DNA of 7,617 nt, taken from the NCBI GenBank assembly GCA_002683115.1, contig NYSP01000033.1:13788-21404 (forward strand). Reading direction: 5' to 3'. Shown here in pieces: positions 5,561 to 7,617 of this stretch. Under the pieces are notes generated by a model. It searched no databases and was not told where the DNA came from. It was given only the letters and a program-made list of their open reading frames with translations. This DNA comes from Gammaproteobacteria bacterium. Its GTDB lineage: Bacteria; Pseudomonadota; Gammaproteobacteria; SAR86; TMED112. The translations under genes and the position numbers were made by a program. Position 1 is the first letter of the stretch. Every line of letters begins with the position of its first letter.

Positions 5561-7176
5561 AGAGGTTGCTTTTAATACTATTAATTATTGGGGGTCTATG
5601 CCTCATCTTTTGGAAAGAAATATTATTCCAAATTCTAGTCTACTATGCAGCACCAAAGGACAATGTTAGCGCACATCGAGAGGTTGTATGGCAACAGGGT
5701 CCTGACATACGAACAGACGAAAGGCCAAACATTATTGTCATAGTTGCTGATGACCTTGGCATTAATGATATGACAGATTATGACAATCTTGCTCCATCTG
5801 GAACAATGCATACTCCAAATATTGATTTCATAGCAAATACAGGCATTAAGTTTAATAATGCATATTCTGGTAGCGCAACATGTGCTCCATCAAGAGGAAT
5901 GATTGTTACTGGCAGATATGCAGCTTCAACTGGATATGAATTCACACCAGTGCCAGACGGTATGGCTAGAGCAATAAATCTTTTTAATCCTGAAGAAACC
6001 CGATATCTTGCTGAGAATGTTGAAACAAATCCACTTTTTGATTTACAGGGCCTGCCTGCTGAGGAAATTACATTTGCAGAGACTTTAAAAGATACTGGTT
6101 ACTACACGGCTCATATTGGTAAATGGCATTTAGGCAGAGGCCCTAATTTTGCTCCATTAACACAGGGTTTTGATGATAGTCTGATGATGGCAAGCGGGCT
6201 TTTTTTGCCAGAGAATGATCCCAATGTTGTAAATGCTTATCTGCCTTGGGATCCTATCGATAAATTTTTATGGGCAATTTTAGATTATGCAGCCTCTTTT
6301 AATGAAACTTCAGAGAGAGATGGCTGGTTTGAACCAAAAGGCTATCTTACTGATTACTACACAGATGAAGCAATTAAAGTTATTGAGTCGAATAAAAACA
6401 GACCTTTCTTCCTGTACTTAGCACATTGGGGTGTACATACTCCATTGCAAGCACTTAGATCTGATTATGATGAGTTAGCTCATATTGAAGATCATGTAGA
6501 GCGAGTTTATGCAGCAATGATAAAGTCACTTGATAGAAGTGTTGGCCGCATAATTGAGACACTAAAGGAAAATGGCTTGAGTGAAAACACCTGGATTATT
6601 TTTACAAGTGATAATGGAGGTGCTCATTACATTGGCCTCAGGTATATTAATGCACCTTATCGTGGTTACAAGTTGACCCTATTTGAAGGGGGCATAAAAG
6701 TTCCTCTGGTTTTTTGGAAGGAAGGCATCAAACCTCAACAATTATCTGAAAGAGCAACACACATTGACATAATGCCAACAATTCATGGCTTGGTTAAAGA
6801 AAAACTTTCGCATCAGGTAGATGGTATAGATTTATTTAATGATCAATACGACCTTAATAAAAGACCAATATTTTGGAAAACAGGACACAATAAAGTAGTA
6901 ATTAAAGATAACTGGAAGCTTCAAGTAGCCGACTTTCCAGACAAACAGTGGTTATTCAATTTAGCAACAGACCCTACCGAGCAAACCGAGTTATCTAAAT
7001 TAAATCCTGACAAAGTAAATGAACTGCTAGGCTTAATAAATGAACACGCCAATGGGGCAAGAGAATCATTATATAAGCCACCTTTACTGGCTAATATCGA
7101 AATCGATCGCACACTAAAGGAAGTAAGTGAAGATGGCGCTATAGAAGGTGAAGAATCTGTTTGGGTTGCAAACTAA
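5557..7176 (+). CDS. Second type I sulfatase, N-terminally membrane anchored
   Basis: A 539-residue formylglycine sulfatase. It starts at the ATG of an ATGA overlap with the upstream sulfatase stop, implying translational coupling. An in-frame GTG at 5497 would give a longer product but lies inside the previous gene and would bury the MKRLLLILLIIGG leader. Residues 4-19 are strongly hydrophobic with no clear cleavage site, so a signal anchor exposing the enzyme to the periplasm is likely. Active-site elements are D65-D66 (VADDLG), the signature C-A-P-S-R-G-M-I-V-T-G with C109 and R113, GKWH (K189, H191), H294 in GVHTPLQA, D352-N353 in SDNGG and K372 in GYKLTLFEGG. All expected catalytic residues appear present. 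It is not a tandem duplicate of the first: the segment between signature and GKWH, the central region and the anchor position all differ, so the substrate probably differs too. It belongs to the same operon; substrate not identified. Confidence 0.93.
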   Translation: MKRLLLILLIIGGLCLIFWKEILFQILVYYAAPKDNVSAHREVVWQQGPDIRTDERPNIIVIVADDLGINDMTDYDNLAPSGTMHTPNIDFIANTGIKFNNAYSGSATCAPSRGMIVTGRYAASTGYEFTPVPDGMARAINLFNPEETRYLAENVETNPLFDLQGLPAEEITFAETLKDTGYYTAHIGKWHLGRGPNFAPLTQGFDDSLMMASGLFLPENDPNVVNAYLPWDPIDKFLWAILDYAASFNETSERDGWFEPKGYLTDYYTDEAIKVIESNKNRPFFLYLAHWGVHTPLQALRSDYDELAHIEDHVERVYAAMIKSLDRSVGRIIETLKENGLSENTWIIFTSDNGGAHYIGLRYINAPYRGYKLTLFEGGIKVPLVFWKEGIKPQQLSERATHIDIMPTIHGLVKEKLSHQVDGIDLFNDQYDLNKRPIFWKTGHNKVVIKDNWKLQVADFPDKQWLFNLATDPTEQTELSKLNPDKVNELLGLINEHANGARESLYKPPLLANIEIDRTLKEVSEDGAIEGEESVWVAN

Positions 7177-7207
7177 TCTCAATTCTTCCCTTTAAATTTA
7201 TCTTACA

Positions 7208-7216
7208 TGATAAAAT
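7208..7216 (+). promoter_or_regulatory. Candidate extended -10 promoter of the DsbA-like gene
   Basis: TGATAAAAT combines a TGn extension (7208-7210) with TAAAAT (7211-7216, 5 of 6 matches to TATAAT). Only 6 nt separate it from the ATG at 7223, and no clear -35 hexamer is seen, as is usual for extended -10 promoters. AT-rich sequence makes chance matches easy, so confidence is low. Confidence 0.35.
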
Positions 7217-7222
7217 TTTTAT

Positions 7223-7617
7223 ATGCAGATAGATTTTTATTTTTCTTATAGAAGCCCATATTCCTATTTAATTTTGCCTCGTGTAATAGATTTAAAAACA
7301 AATCACAATCTCAATATCAACTTCAAACTGGTGTATCCGTTAGCCATTCGTAAGCCAGAATTTTTTAAGGGTAAGAATTTTCTTACTTTCTTTTCTCACA
7401 AAATGATTGATATGAGAATGGTGGCAAATAGACTTGATATGCCATTTTTTACACCAAAACCAGACCCCATAAAACAAAGCTATTTAACTGGTAAGATCAG
7501 TGATCAGCAACCACACATATTCAATCTTTGTCATTTGGGTCAACAAGCTCATTTAGAAGGTGTTGGCATAGAGTTAGCATTTGAATTATCAAGCTTAATC
7601 TTTGGTACTAAAAGTGG
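7223..7617 (+). CDS. DsbA-like / 2-hydroxychromene-2-carboxylate isomerase-like protein (partial, 3' end cut by window)
   Basis: An open frame of 131 codons runs from ATG 7223 off the window edge with no stop. The N-terminus MQIDFYFSYRSPYSYL matches the beta-alpha start of the DsbA-fold family that includes 2-hydroxychromene-2-carboxylate isomerase and kappa-class glutathione transferases. These have a Ser (here S11 in RSPYS) in place of the CxxC of true DsbA. That Ser contacts glutathione in the isomerases, which act in naphthalene-type aromatic breakdown. Further along, MVANRLDMPFF and the helical stretch HLGQQAHLEGVGIELAFELSSLIFG fit the inserted helical region. No signal peptide is visible, so it is probably cytoplasmic. 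It starts 46 bp after the second sulfatase on the same strand with no terminator between, so read-through is possible. No Shine-Dalgarno was found. The ATG at 7207 is out of frame. The exact reaction is uncertain because the family is broad and the C-terminus is missing. Confidence 0.82.
   Translation, partial: MQIDFYFSYRSPYSYLILPRVIDLKTNHNLNINFKLVYPLAIRKPEFFKGKNFLTFFSHKMIDMRMVANRLDMPFFTPKPDPIKQSYLTGKISDQQPHIFNLCHLGQQAHLEGVGIELAFELSSLIFGTKS

Noticed and set aside
6921..7112. Minus-strand open frame of 63 codons inside the second sulfatase
   Set aside because: Antisense shadow of a well-supported gene; no independent support.
137..7176. A polysaccharide utilisation locus (TonB receptor plus sulfatases)
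   Set aside because: The receptor is of the metal type with His-rich loops and is separated from the sulfatases by a strong terminator and a convergent gene. No SusD-like protein, glycoside hydrolase or polysaccharide lyase is present.

Overview
The window is an AT-rich stretch of bacterial chromosome. The content suggests a marine gammaproteobacterium, possibly of the SAR86 type: low GC, short intergenic spaces, TonB-dependent receptors, several sulfatases and an epoxide-hydrolase-like enzyme side by side. That placement is inference; no phylogenetic marker other than one tRNA is present.

Layout. Positions 8-83 hold a complete tRNA-Phe with encoded CCA. Next comes a two-gene plus-strand unit: a 91-residue exported protein with His and CxxC motifs and an RAPP tail (137-412), then a ZnuD-like TonB-dependent outer-membrane receptor (455-2656) whose extracellular part carries five His/Asp/Glu-rich cassettes. 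Together they look like a zinc (or other divalent metal) acquisition module. A strong intrinsic terminator at 2665-2694 closes this unit. A convergent minus-strand gene (2695-3720) encodes an alpha/beta hydrolase with an intact epoxide-hydrolase catalytic set. A 121-bp divergent intergenic region follows, containing a 24-bp near-perfect palindrome. Two formylglycine-type sulfatases then follow on the plus strand (3842-5560 and 5557-7176), overlapping by ATGA. Both are predicted to be held in the inner membrane facing the periplasm, one by its C-terminus and the other by its N-terminus. The window ends inside a DsbA-like / 2-hydroxychromene-2-carboxylate isomerase-like gene (7223 to beyond 7617).

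How they fit together. The metal module (137-2656) appears independent of the rest. The hydrolase, two sulfatases and the isomerase-like protein would suit scavenging of sulfated and/or aromatic or epoxide-bearing organic compounds, but that link is inference from adjacency.

The most interesting non-coding signal is shared by all four genes that begin a transcription unit or follow a gap (137, 3720 minus, 3842, 7223). Each has a -10-like hexamer (5 of 6 matches to TATAAT) ending 6-9 nt before its ATG and no convincing Shine-Dalgarno sequence, whereas the internal operon gene at 455 has a textbook AAGGAGG. This suggests leaderless mRNAs. No mobile element, CRISPR array or clearly new multi-gene system was found.
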